Positions 1 to 6,344 of a DNA stretch of 45,416 nucleotides are shown here, one piece after another. The notes under the pieces are model-generated. The model was not told the DNA's origin. It saw only the letters and a program-made list of their open reading frames with translations, and ran no database searches. The position numbers and the translations under genes are program-made. The stretch covers positions 1 through 45,416 of the forward strand of contig JAJTXZ010000036.1 of the NCBI GenBank assembly GCA_021463195.1, written 5' to 3'. This DNA comes from Anaerolineae bacterium (GTDB lineage Bacteria; Chloroflexota; Anaerolineae; UBA4142; SHND01). Every line of letters begins with the position of its first letter. The stretch's first letter is position 1.

Positions 1-180
1 AGGCACCAAATCGAGGGCTTGACACGGCACGTCTGGCGAAACTGCAGCTCTCGTCCGTTTTCATTTGTGACGCGACGCACGACTCAGGCGTTCGAAATGC
101 CTCGTTTTTCCGTTAGAAAAATAAGATTTTCTCAACCCTTGAAAACAGGCTCAGAATGCCTTTTTTCATGCTGCATCTCC
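1..180. other. No gene seen at the left edge
   Basis: I see no convincing coding frame, RNA gene or strong terminator in the first 180 bases. The short frame that can be read here on the + strand runs antisense into the next gene and has no protein-like composition. A weak GGC/GCC hairpin followed by a T-run near 149-166 could help end transcription, but it points away from the adjacent - strand gene, so I do not call it. Confidence 0.4.
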
Positions 181-1044
181 TTAAGGAACCTGAAAACTAG
201 AAACGATTCGATCGAACGTCGAGATATATTTGGATGTCGCCGGATACGCGCTGAATACATATAGCTTGTTATCCTTTACAAGTCCAACAATGACATTTCC
301 TTGTGGTATCATCTCTGCCGTTTGAGTCCAACGAACTGCTGGCACGCCATCAATCACAAGATTTTCAATCGGCGTCGCCGAAAATATTGATTCTGAACCA
401 ATCACTTTTGAATCCAAATGCTGAACAGCCCAAGCAGTCAAATCTGGAATTGAATCGGGTAAGGTTCTCCCAGCGCCAATATCAATTTTCAGCTGTTCGA
501 TTGTTTTATCCTCTTTTGTCGGGAGATCCTCATAATTCCGAACGATTAGCCCATAGCCCGGGATCACGGAATTCTTTGACTTGACTGTTGCCTCAATTAT
601 CCAATTACTTGGATATTCAAATGAAAATCCAAACTCCTTATTGGTGTAGGTTATCCACTCATCACTTGGCGGCAATCCGATAATGGGCGCAAACGTTGGA
701 GCGACGGCATCAATATCTGGAATTGGTTCCAAAGTTGGGACATCGGGTGGGTACTCTGCTGTTGGCGCGTTGTGCAATTGATCTTTGCTAAGAGTTGGTA
801 GGGGCGTTGGCAATTCACCTGTAGGTGTACCGGGCGGTGGCGGACCCTCCTCAAAATCTACTGTCGCCGTTGCTTGCGCAACTTGCGGCACAGTACCCGT
901 CTGCGCTTTGGGTTGAGTTGCAGAATTCAAAAATGGAATTACAACAAGATTGATTGTTGCAACAGATAGCGCTGCACAGGCAACCAAGAGTAACGCCGTC
1001 AAACCGGCCGTGCGCCAGACCGAACTTTTTTTCTTTGCAGCCAT
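181..1044 (-). CDS. Membrane-anchored protein with Pro/Thr linker and PsbP-like C-terminal domain (paralog 1)
   Basis: The start ATG at 1044 follows an AGGAGG ribosome site at 5-nt spacing; a longer in-frame reading exists but lacks one. The 287-residue protein has a basic N-terminus, one hydrophobic segment (about residues 14-40) and then a Pro/Thr-rich linker with PTPLPT-type motifs. The C-terminal domain of about 140 residues contains the FGFSFEYPSNW signature typical of PsbP-like extracytoplasmic domains. I infer an exported, N-terminally anchored domain of unknown ligand. It is a clear paralog of the gene at 2864-3739: TATVDFE, GPPPP, LPTPLPTLSKD and AEYP motifs occur in the same order. 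Both genes are visibly more AT-rich than the glcD gene between them, suggesting later arrival or different selection. No enzymatic motif is visible. Confidence 0.75.
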   Translation of the reverse strand: MAAKKKSSVWRTAGLTALLLVACAALSVATINLVVIPFLNSATQPKAQTGTVPQVAQATATVDFEEGPPPPGTPTGELPTPLPTLSKDQLHNAPTAEYPPDVPTLEPIPDIDAVAPTFAPIIGLPPSDEWITYTNKEFGFSFEYPSNWIIEATVKSKNSVIPGYGLIVRNYEDLPTKEDKTIEQLKIDIGAGRTLPDSIPDLTAWAVQHLDSKVIGSESIFSATPIENLVIDGVPAVRWTQTAEMIPQGNVIVGLVKDNKLYVFSAYPATSKYISTFDRIVSSFQVP

Positions 1045-1087
1045 TCTTCCTCCTTGACAAAGGGATTTTCTATAAACGAACAAGAAC

Positions 1088-1118
1088 AGTATAGAACAAC
1101 TATTTTTTTTTCTGTCAA
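1088..1118 (-). promoter_or_regulatory. Putative promoter of paralog 1
   Basis: On the - strand TTGACA (1113-1118) is followed, across a 19-nt spacer that begins with a run of nine A residues, by TATACT (1088-1093), about 43 nt before the ATG. The second paralog has the same design: TTGACAG and then an A-run. Confidence 0.5.
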
Positions 1119-1206
1119 TAGCTGAACCTTAAAATTCGCGTGTGTTTTTCATTTTGTATCGCTTTGCCACCATTCAGACGCCCAATCGCGCCCAATTGTT
1201 CTGATG

Positions 1207-1212
1207 TATAAT
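1207..1212 (+). promoter_or_regulatory. -10 box candidate upstream of glcD
   Basis: A perfect TATAAT inside GATGTATAAT. The same decamer occurs upstream of glcE at 4045-4054. No good -35 box is visible at standard spacing. The predicted leader (about 130 nt) would consist almost entirely of the short-repeat array that follows. Confidence 0.4.
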
Positions 1213-1217
1213 CTTTG

Positions 1218-1350
1218 CTAGTCATTCGTTATTCATCGTTAGTTACTAGTCGTTCGTCATTTACTGCTTGCTGATTACTACATACTCAAACGCTCAATCA
1301 CCCAATCACCCAATCTCCAATCTCCAATCTCCAATCTCCAATCTCCAATT
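1218..1350. repeat. Degenerate heptad/octad repeat array ending at the glcD start codon
   Basis: From 1218 to about 1275 the sequence falls into variable 7-nt words built on TTCGT, TAGTC and TTAC. It then gives two 8-nt units AATCACCC (1297-1312) and five perfect ATCTCCA heptads (1313-1347), followed only by ATT before the ATG at 1351. No Shine-Dalgarno can exist in this context. With the promoter above, the array accounts for the non-coding stretch 1045-1350. Confidence 0.8.
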
Positions 1351-2802
1351 ATGCAGCCCATCTCCCCCGCCATTCAAGAACTCCAAAAACTTTTAGGCGC
1401 GCGCAACGTGTTGTGGCATCCCGACGATTTGCGCGTCTATTCGTATGACGGCTCGAACAACATGGCGACGCCCGATATTGTGGTGCTGCCTGAAACTGCA
1501 AACCAAATCAGCAGCATCATCAAAATCGCGCGCCGCTATTCGATGGCGATTGTGCCGCGCGGCTCAGGCACCGGGCTTTGTGGCGCGGCTACGCCGATTG
1601 CGGGCGGCATCATGATCGCGTTCGCGCGCATGAAAAAAATTCTCGACATTGATTTGGAAAATCGCGCCGCGCTCGTCGAACCCGGCGTCATCAATTTGGA
1701 TGTTTCCACCGCGCTCGCGCCGTACAAATATTTTTACGCGCCCGACCCCTCGTCGCAAGCCGCGTGCAGCATCGGCGGCAACGTCGCGAATAATTCAGGC
1801 GGACCGCATTGTTTGTTGTACGGCGTCACCGCGAATCATGTGTTGGGCTTGGAAGTCGTTTTGGAGGACGGCGAAATTCTGTGGCTCGGCGGCGCGGCGC
1901 CCGATGAACAAGGTTACGATTTGGTTGCCGCGTTCATTGGCAGCGAAGGCACGCTCGGCATCATTACCAAAATTCTCGTTCGCATCATGCCGCTGCCCGA
2001 AGCGACGCGCACGCTTCTCGCCGTTTTCAACACCATTGAACAAGCATCGCGCACCGTTTCGGGCGTCATTGGCGCGGGCGTGATTCCCGCCGCGATTGAG
2101 ATGATTGACGGCACCACGATTCGCGCGGTCGAAGCCGCCTACAACATCGGCTTGCCGCTCGACGCCGACGCGGTGTTGCTGATCGAAGTGGACGGATCGA
2201 AAGCGGGGATTGACGAACTCCAAGAAATGCTCGCGGACTTTTGTCAAGAGTTCGGCGCGCGTGAGGTGCGGATCGCGCGCAACGAGCAAGAGCGCGCGGA
2301 TTTATGGAAAGCGCGCAAGACCGCGCTCGGCGCGCTCGGACGGCTCGCGCCCAATTATTACATTCAAGACGGCGTCGTGCCGCGTTCCAAATTGCCGTAC
2401 GTCTTGCAGCAGCAAGACGCGATTGCAAAAAAATACAACGTCACGATTGCGAACGTTTTGCACGCGGGCGATGGCAATTTGCATCCGAACATTTTGTTCG
2501 ACGCGCGCGAAGCGGGCGCGTTGGAACGCGTGAAAGAGGCAGGCGGCGAAATCTTGAAATTGTGCGTGGACGTTGGCGGAACGATAAGCGGCGAACACGG
2601 CGTCGGTCTCGAAAAATTGGATTACATGCCGCTGCTTTTCCAACAAGCCGATTTGGACGCGCAAGCCAAACTCCGCGACGCGATTGCGCCGACGCGCATT
2701 TTGAATCCCTGCAAAATGTTACCGCAAGGAAGCAAGTGCGGCGAAGCCGCGCGGTCTAAATTGCCACAAGCGATTGCGGGAAATCCGGATGTGTGGATTT
2801 AG
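1351..2802 (+). CDS. glcD: Glycolate oxidase subunit GlcD-like FAD-linked oxidase
   Basis: A flavoprotein subunit that oxidises 2-hydroxy acids such as glycolate or D-lactate and passes electrons to an iron-sulfur subunit. The protein has 483 residues, the usual GlcD length. An N-terminal FAD_binding_4 (PCMH-type) domain covers about residues 20-220, with PRGSGTGLCGAA and the glycine-rich SIGGNVANNSGG segment that contacts FAD. A FAD-oxidase C-terminal domain follows, with the HAGDGNLHPNI and EHGVGLEK signatures. The start is the first ATG; the 7-nt repeat array reaches to within 3 nt of it, so translation cannot use a normal Shine-Dalgarno. The partners glcE (4089) and glcF (6337) lie downstream on the same strand but are separated by opposite-strand genes, so this is no longer a compact operon. 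D-lactate dehydrogenase of the same family is the main alternative. Confidence 0.92.
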   Translation: MQPISPAIQELQKLLGARNVLWHPDDLRVYSYDGSNNMATPDIVVLPETANQISSIIKIARRYSMAIVPRGSGTGLCGAATPIAGGIMIAFARMKKILDIDLENRAALVEPGVINLDVSTALAPYKYFYAPDPSSQAACSIGGNVANNSGGPHCLLYGVTANHVLGLEVVLEDGEILWLGGAAPDEQGYDLVAAFIGSEGTLGIITKILVRIMPLPEATRTLLAVFNTIEQASRTVSGVIGAGVIPAAIEMIDGTTIRAVEAAYNIGLPLDADAVLLIEVDGSKAGIDELQEMLADFCQEFGAREVRIARNEQERADLWKARKTALGALGRLAPNYYIQDGVVPRSKLPYVLQQQDAIAKKYNVTIANVLHAGDGNLHPNILFDAREAGALERVKEAGGEILKLCVDVGGTISGEHGVGLEKLDYMPLLFQQADLDAQAKLRDAIAPTRILNPCKMLPQGSKCGEAARSKLPQAIAGNPDVWI

Positions 2803-2830
2803 AGATTTTTCATAAAGCAACAAGTGGCGT

Positions 2831-2868
2831 AAAAAAAGAGCGACTGAAAACCTGTCGCTCTCTTTATT
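2831..2868. terminator. Bidirectional terminator between convergent genes
   Basis: The stem AGAGCGAC (2837-2844) pairs with GTCGCTCT (2854-2861), with an A-run on the left and a T-rich tract on the right. It can therefore end both glcD (+) and the convergent paralog gene (-), whose stop codon at 2864 lies at its edge. Confidence 0.8.
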
Positions 2869-3739
2869 GAATTTTCAGACTAGCAACCACCTTATCGAAA
2901 ATATTTTGATATTCGGAATTGGCAGGGTAAGCAGAAAAAAAGTAGAGCCATTTTCCTTTGCCTACAGCCGCATACAATCCGCCCGCTGGTTCACCAGCCC
3001 CCCCTTGCCTCCATTGTACAAGTTCCACATCATTACTTTTGATAGATTGAACGTCTGACAATGTACAAGTGGGATCCTCTTGAGCGGAATTCTGTTCTCG
3101 CTTTTCATAATCCGCAAACCACGCGTCGATTGAGTCATACAAAGCGAATTCGGGCGCCACATGCAATTCAATTTTTAGAGCATTCTTTGGAACGCCGCCC
3201 TTTGTATCTCCCTCAACACGATAGCTTTCAAGGATAACTGAGGTTCCTCTTGCGTTGAGGAATTCGGTGGGCAAATTACCGGGAGAAGTAAGAAACCAAT
3301 TGCTTGGGTATTCAAGCGAGAATCCCAAGTTTGGATCTACAAATACTATCCAATCTTGACTTGGTTCTTCAGAAACGATCGGAGCCAATGTTGGCGCAAT
3401 GCTATCTACCTCTTGCGTCGGTTCCAAAGTTGGCGCATCACGTGGATATTCCGCAGTGGGCAGTTTGTGCAATTCGTCTTTGCTCAAGGTCGGAAGCGGC
3501 GTTGGAAATTCCCCTGTTGGTGTCGCTGGCGGTGGGGGTCCGTCTTCAAAATCCACTGTGGCGGTTGCTTTGGCGATCTGAGAAAAGCCCGCCACGATCG
3601 GAGGTTGATTCGCCGCTTGAAAGAGCGGAACAATAAATAAATTGATTCCGCCCACGGAAACAAGCGCGCAGAGGAATAACAACGCAAAGGTCAAGCCAAT
3701 CGTGAACCTGCCAGTCGAACGCTTTTGTTTTCCAGACAT
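2864..3739 (-). CDS. Membrane-anchored protein with Pro/Thr linker and PsbP-like C-terminal domain (paralog 2)
   Basis: A 291-residue paralog of the 181-1044 gene. The ATG at 3739 follows GGAG at 6-nt spacing. A basic N-terminus and one hydrophobic helix (about residues 11-38) are followed by a Pro-rich linker with the shared TATVDFE, GPPPP and LPTPLPTLSKDELH motifs. The C-terminal domain carries LGFSLEYPSNW, the PsbP-like signature. The C-terminal half has diverged more than the anchor and linker. A lone pair of Cys and several charged loops are visible but no catalytic motif. It lies between glcD and glcE on the opposite strand and splits what is usually one operon. Function unknown; an exported ligand-binding or accessory role is only inference. 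Confidence 0.75.
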   Translation of the reverse strand: MSGKQKRSTGRFTIGLTFALLFLCALVSVGGINLFIVPLFQAANQPPIVAGFSQIAKATATVDFEDGPPPPATPTGEFPTPLPTLSKDELHKLPTAEYPRDAPTLEPTQEVDSIAPTLAPIVSEEPSQDWIVFVDPNLGFSLEYPSNWFLTSPGNLPTEFLNARGTSVILESYRVEGDTKGGVPKNALKIELHVAPEFALYDSIDAWFADYEKREQNSAQEDPTCTLSDVQSIKSNDVELVQWRQGGAGEPAGGLYAAVGKGKWLYFFSAYPANSEYQNIFDKVVASLKIQ

Positions 3740-3784
3740 TTTGCGCTCCTATATTTTTATTTTGAGCGAGCCCCAAGCGTCAAC

Positions 3785-3813
3785 AATGTATTGTATGTTT
3801 TTTTCGCTGTCAA
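3785..3813 (-). promoter_or_regulatory. Putative promoter of paralog 2
   Basis: TTGACA (3808-3813, - strand) and TACATT (3785-3790) are separated by 17 nt that start with GCG and a run of seven A residues, matching the arrangement upstream of paralog 1. Confidence 0.55.
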
Positions 3814-3939
3814 CTCATTTATTTTGAAATTCACGCGCGAGTGGCAAATCCATACTTGTTCGATACAGTTCCATTACCATTTCACAACCTTTCCGCTATG
3901 ATCTTCTTGCGCGGTAGCTCTACAGTTAAGCGTAGGGAT

Positions 3940-4001
3940 GATTCACACTTCCGAATATCTCATGGCGAACATAGTTCGCCCGATTTCGGAAGTTTGAAAC
4001 G
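3940..4001. repeat. Imperfect palindrome upstream of glcE
   Basis: Outer arms ATTCACACTTCCGAA and TTCGGAAGTTTGAAAC and inner arms GGCGAAC/GTTCGCC can fold into one long hairpin. The sequence can be read in rough 7-nt words like the other arrays in this window, but it is more degenerate. Confidence 0.5.
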
Positions 4002-4048
4002 CCTATTCCACGATTGAATGCAGTCCTACCTCTTGCGGCAGTCAGATG

Positions 4049-4054
4049 TATAAT
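4049..4054 (+). promoter_or_regulatory. -10 box candidate of glcE
   Basis: TATAAT in the context CAGATGTATAAT, 34 nt before the GTG start. No clear -35 box is visible. Confidence 0.4.
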
Positions 4055-4088
4055 GCAATGCGATATATCCTTCACATGAGAATTTCCC

Positions 4089-5333
4089 GTGCCATCCAAC
4101 ATAGAGTATTCAGTCGGCGGATTTGCGCCGCAAACAATTTACACCCCGCGCGATGCGCATGAACTCGCGCAAATCCTCGCGCAATGTAATTCCGAAAAAC
4201 GCGCGGTCGTGCCATGGGGCGGCGGAACGCTGCAGCATCTCGGCAACGCGCCAACACAATTTGACGCGGCGATTCAAACCGCCAATCTGAATCAAGTCAT
4301 TGAATACGCGTTCGATGACTTGACTGCCACGTTCGGCGCGGGCATGACGCTCGCGGAAATCGAACGCGTGTTGAATGAGCATGGACAATTTTTGCCGCTC
4401 GACGTGCCGCATCCCGAACGCGCGACAATTGGCGGCGTCCTCGCGTCGGGCATGAACGGCGCGCTGCGTTTGCGTTACGGCCTCGCGCGCGATTACATGC
4501 TCGGCAATCGTTTCGCCACTGTGGACGGACAAATCATCAAAGCGGGCGCAAAGGTGGTAAAAAACGTCGCGGGATATGAATTGCACAAAGTTCAAGTGGG
4601 CGCGTTTGGGACTCTTGGGCTTTTGACAGAAGCAACCTTCAAGGTCTTTCCCAGACCGCCCGCCGAAATTTCGGCGTGGGCGTCGTTCGACGAATTGCGC
4701 GACGCGTGCGCGGCAGTAGGACAAGTTTGGAATTTGCCCATCCCCCCCCTCGCCATTGAATTATTCGACGCGCGTACGGCGCGTTCGATTGAACCCAACG
4801 CGTCGGGCGCGTGGCACATTGCCGCGCGTTTTGGCGGCGCGAAAGCGGCAATGGCAGCCGCGCGCGATGTATTTGCAAACGCGGCGAATGAAAATCACGC
4901 GCGTTCTATCGAAACGATTGACGATGCGACAAAATTCTGGCGCGCCGTCGCAGACATGCCCGCGACGTTGCGCGAATCGTTCTCCGACGCGTTGTTCGTG
5001 CGCGTGAGCGTTCCGCCGAAAGAATTACAAAATACATTGCGCGCCCTTGCGGAAAATTCCCCCCCCCGCATTTTCGCGCACGCGGCAGTCGCGTCCATTT
5101 ACGCGTCGTTCGATAACGCGTCCGCGTCGCCCGAAACATTTATCGCAATATTGCGCGCGCGCATACACGATTTGCACGGACACCTCATCGTCGAAGGCGC
5201 GCCGCCAACCTTAAGAAAACAAATCAACGTGTGGGACGACGTTGGCGCATCGTTCAAACTGATGCGGGCGCTCAAACGTAAATTCGACCCAAATAATATT
5301 TTAAATCCGGGGCGATTTGCGGGAGGGATCTGA
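4089..5333 (+). CDS. glcE: Glycolate oxidase subunit GlcE-like FAD-binding protein
   Basis: Second FAD-binding subunit of a GlcDEF-type 2-hydroxyacid oxidase, 414 residues. It starts with GTG. The PCMH-type FAD fold is visible: VPWGGGT near residue 40, ATIGGVLASGMNG near residue 117, and GAKVVKNVAGYEL then KVQVGAFGTLGLLTEATFKV, which is highly characteristic of GlcE. The C-terminus FDPNNILNPGRF is the usual family ending. It needs GlcD and GlcF as partners, both encoded nearby on the same strand. The reading frame contains C8 (4742-4749) and C9 (5049-5057) homopolymers, which are prone to slippage. No strong Shine-Dalgarno is visible. Confidence 0.9.
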   Translation: MPSNIEYSVGGFAPQTIYTPRDAHELAQILAQCNSEKRAVVPWGGGTLQHLGNAPTQFDAAIQTANLNQVIEYAFDDLTATFGAGMTLAEIERVLNEHGQFLPLDVPHPERATIGGVLASGMNGALRLRYGLARDYMLGNRFATVDGQIIKAGAKVVKNVAGYELHKVQVGAFGTLGLLTEATFKVFPRPPAEISAWASFDELRDACAAVGQVWNLPIPPLAIELFDARTARSIEPNASGAWHIAARFGGAKAAMAAARDVFANAANENHARSIETIDDATKFWRAVADMPATLRESFSDALFVRVSVPPKELQNTLRALAENSPPRIFAHAAVASIYASFDNASASPETFIAILRARIHDLHGHLIVEGAPPTLRKQINVWDDVGASFKLMRALKRKFDPNNILNPGRFAGGI

Positions 5334-5336
5334 CAA

Positions 5337-5464
5337 GACCTGACACAGTACATCCCAGATTTTTCTTTGGGACACGGATTTCATAGATTTCACAGATAAA
5401 ACGGGTTGGAATCTGTGTTATCTGCGTTCTCTGTGTCCAAAATTGTGATGCAGTGTGACAGGTC
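5337..5464. repeat. 128-bp imperfect palindrome with 7-nt internal period
   Basis: The ends GACCTGACACAGTACATC (5337-5354) and GATGCAGTGTGACAGGTC (5447-5464) are inverted copies with three mismatches. The interior alternates CACAGAT/GATTTCA-type and TCTGTGT-type 7-nt words around a centre near 5401. It begins 4 nt after the glcE stop and fills the gap to the zinc-ribbon gene. It could act as a terminator or processing site for glcE. Confidence 0.75.
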
Positions 5465-5484
5465 TCTATCGCGCGGAGGAAACC

Positions 5485-5712
5485 ATGGGATTGTTCGGGA
5501 AAAAGGAACCGGAACGCGTTGAGGTGCTGGGCAAAGAATTGCACTGCCAAATTTGCGGAGGCAATCAGTTTTGGCAGCGTGAAGGGCAGTTGAATACCTC
5601 GCTGGCAGAATTTCTAAATTTCGCGTGGGCGAATCCGCGCGCGACGTGCGTCATTTGCGCGTATTGCGGATACATTCATTGGTTCGCGCCGTTGAAAGTT
5701 CCAAAGGAATGA
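5485..5712 (+). CDS. Small zinc-ribbon protein (DUF2082-like)
   Basis: A 75-residue protein starting at the ATG (5485) that follows GGAGGAAACC. Two metal-binding pairs are visible: CQIC near residue 22 and CVICAYCGY near residue 57, giving a C-x2-C ... C-x2-C-x2-C-G pattern. A phenylalanine- and tryptophan-rich stretch lies between them (FLNFAW, HWF). This resembles the small zinc-ribbon family DUF2082, which is described as predicted nucleic-acid binding; I assign it by motif only. The stop codon ends at 5712 and the convergent ATL gene ends at 5713, so the two share no spacer and no terminator. Confidence 0.7.
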   Translation: MGLFGKKEPERVEVLGKELHCQICGGNQFWQREGQLNTSLAEFLNFAWANPRATCVICAYCGYIHWFAPLKVPKE

Positions 5713-6099
5713 TTATTTTTGAAACGGCAATTTGCGATTGATTTCAAATACGACATCTTCGGGCAATTGCAATTTTTCAATCATATGCGCGCCGGGACGC
5801 CATTGATATTTCTTCAAATCCACAATGCCGTCTTTTGTGAACACGACGCCTTCTTTTTCCAACAGCGCGCGTTGTTCGGGTCCCGTGCCGACTTTGTACG
5901 TCGAAAGTCCGCCGTAGCGATTGATGACGCGCTGCCATGGCACGCTTCGCCCGCGCGCATACAAAATGCGCCCCACTTGACGCGCGCCGCGCGGCGCGCC
6001 GGCAAGCAGCGCGACTTGTCCGTACGACAGCACTTTGCCGCGCGGAATCGCGCGGATGATTTCGAGAACGCGGTCAGTGAAGGGATTGGATTTTTCCAT
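5713..6099 (-). CDS. atl: Alkyltransferase-like protein (ATL)
   Basis: A 128-residue member of the O6-alkylguanine-DNA alkyltransferase family, DNA-binding domain only. Visible features are Tyr26 in SYGQVA, the helix-turn-helix region with the Arg finger in GARQVG (Arg40), and PWQRVI in place of the PCHRVI active site. The catalytic Cys is replaced by Trp55, the hallmark of ATL proteins, which bind alkylated guanine without transferring the group and hand the lesion to nucleotide-excision repair. The start at 6099 is favoured because it gives the standard N-terminus and because a TATAAT box lies 7 nt upstream on the same strand, implying a leaderless transcript. The C-terminus has about 20 extra residues (IEKLQLPEDV) beyond the usual end. 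Confidence 0.88.
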   Translation of the reverse strand: MEKSNPFTDRVLEIIRAIPRGKVLSYGQVALLAGAPRGARQVGRILYARGRSVPWQRVINRYGGLSTYKVGTGPEQRALLEKEGVVFTKDGIVDLKKYQWRPGAHMIEKLQLPEDVVFEINRKLPFQK

Positions 6100-6106
6100 T
6101 GAACGA

Positions 6107-6112
6107 ATTATA
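6107..6112 (-). promoter_or_regulatory. -10 box of the ATL gene, leaderless arrangement
   Basis: TATAAT on the - strand, separated by only 7 nt from the ATG at 6099. There is no room for a Shine-Dalgarno between a normal transcription start and the ATG. Confidence 0.5.
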
Positions 6113-6128
6113 CTTGAAACAGAGGTGC

Positions 6129-6344
6129 ATGATGGCAGTGAATACTCTGAATGAAATCTACCAAACACAAATCAAGACATGGTCTGTGGTTGACCGCCTC
6201 CAGTTGGTCAGGTTGATTATGGACGATTTAGCAGAATCCGCGCCACGCTGGATTGCGCAAGACCAAGATAGTTGGAGTCAGCAAGACTTGGTTGATGTTA
6301 CAACAAGCACGCTGCTTTATGAGGCAATAGATTTAGATGAATGA
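6129..6344 (+). CDS. Small antitoxin-like protein of unknown function
   Basis: About 70 residues, with start ATG ATG at 6129 or 6132 behind AGAGGTG; the second ATG has the better spacing. The motif LNEIYQTQIKTW followed by DRLQLVRLIMDDL resembles short helical antitoxin-like proteins common in cyanobacteria and Chloroflexota, but no toxin gene lies next to it. It overlaps the following glcF by 8 nt (the ATG of glcF lies inside its last codons), so it is probably translationally coupled to glcF. Its base composition is more AT-rich than that of glcF. I do not recognise a definite family. Confidence 0.55.
   Translation: MMAVNTLNEIYQTQIKTWSVVDRLQLVRLIMDDLAESAPRWIAQDQDSWSQQDLVDVTTSTLLYEAIDLDE

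Larger units (their letters stand above)
3740..4088. other. Non-coding region with divergent promoter elements and a palindrome
   Basis: This 349-base stretch holds the promoter of the leftward paralog, an imperfect palindrome around 3940-4001, and a TATAAT 34 nt before glcE. I see no coding frame in it. Confidence 0.5.

Noticed and set aside
1290-1348. Possible CRISPR array
   Set aside because: Units are 7-8 nt without spacers and no cas gene is present. It is a tandem array, not CRISPR.
6129-6344. A toxin-antitoxin module
   Set aside because: No toxin-sized gene is adjacent; the next gene is glcF, which overlaps it. I keep only the antitoxin-like resemblance.
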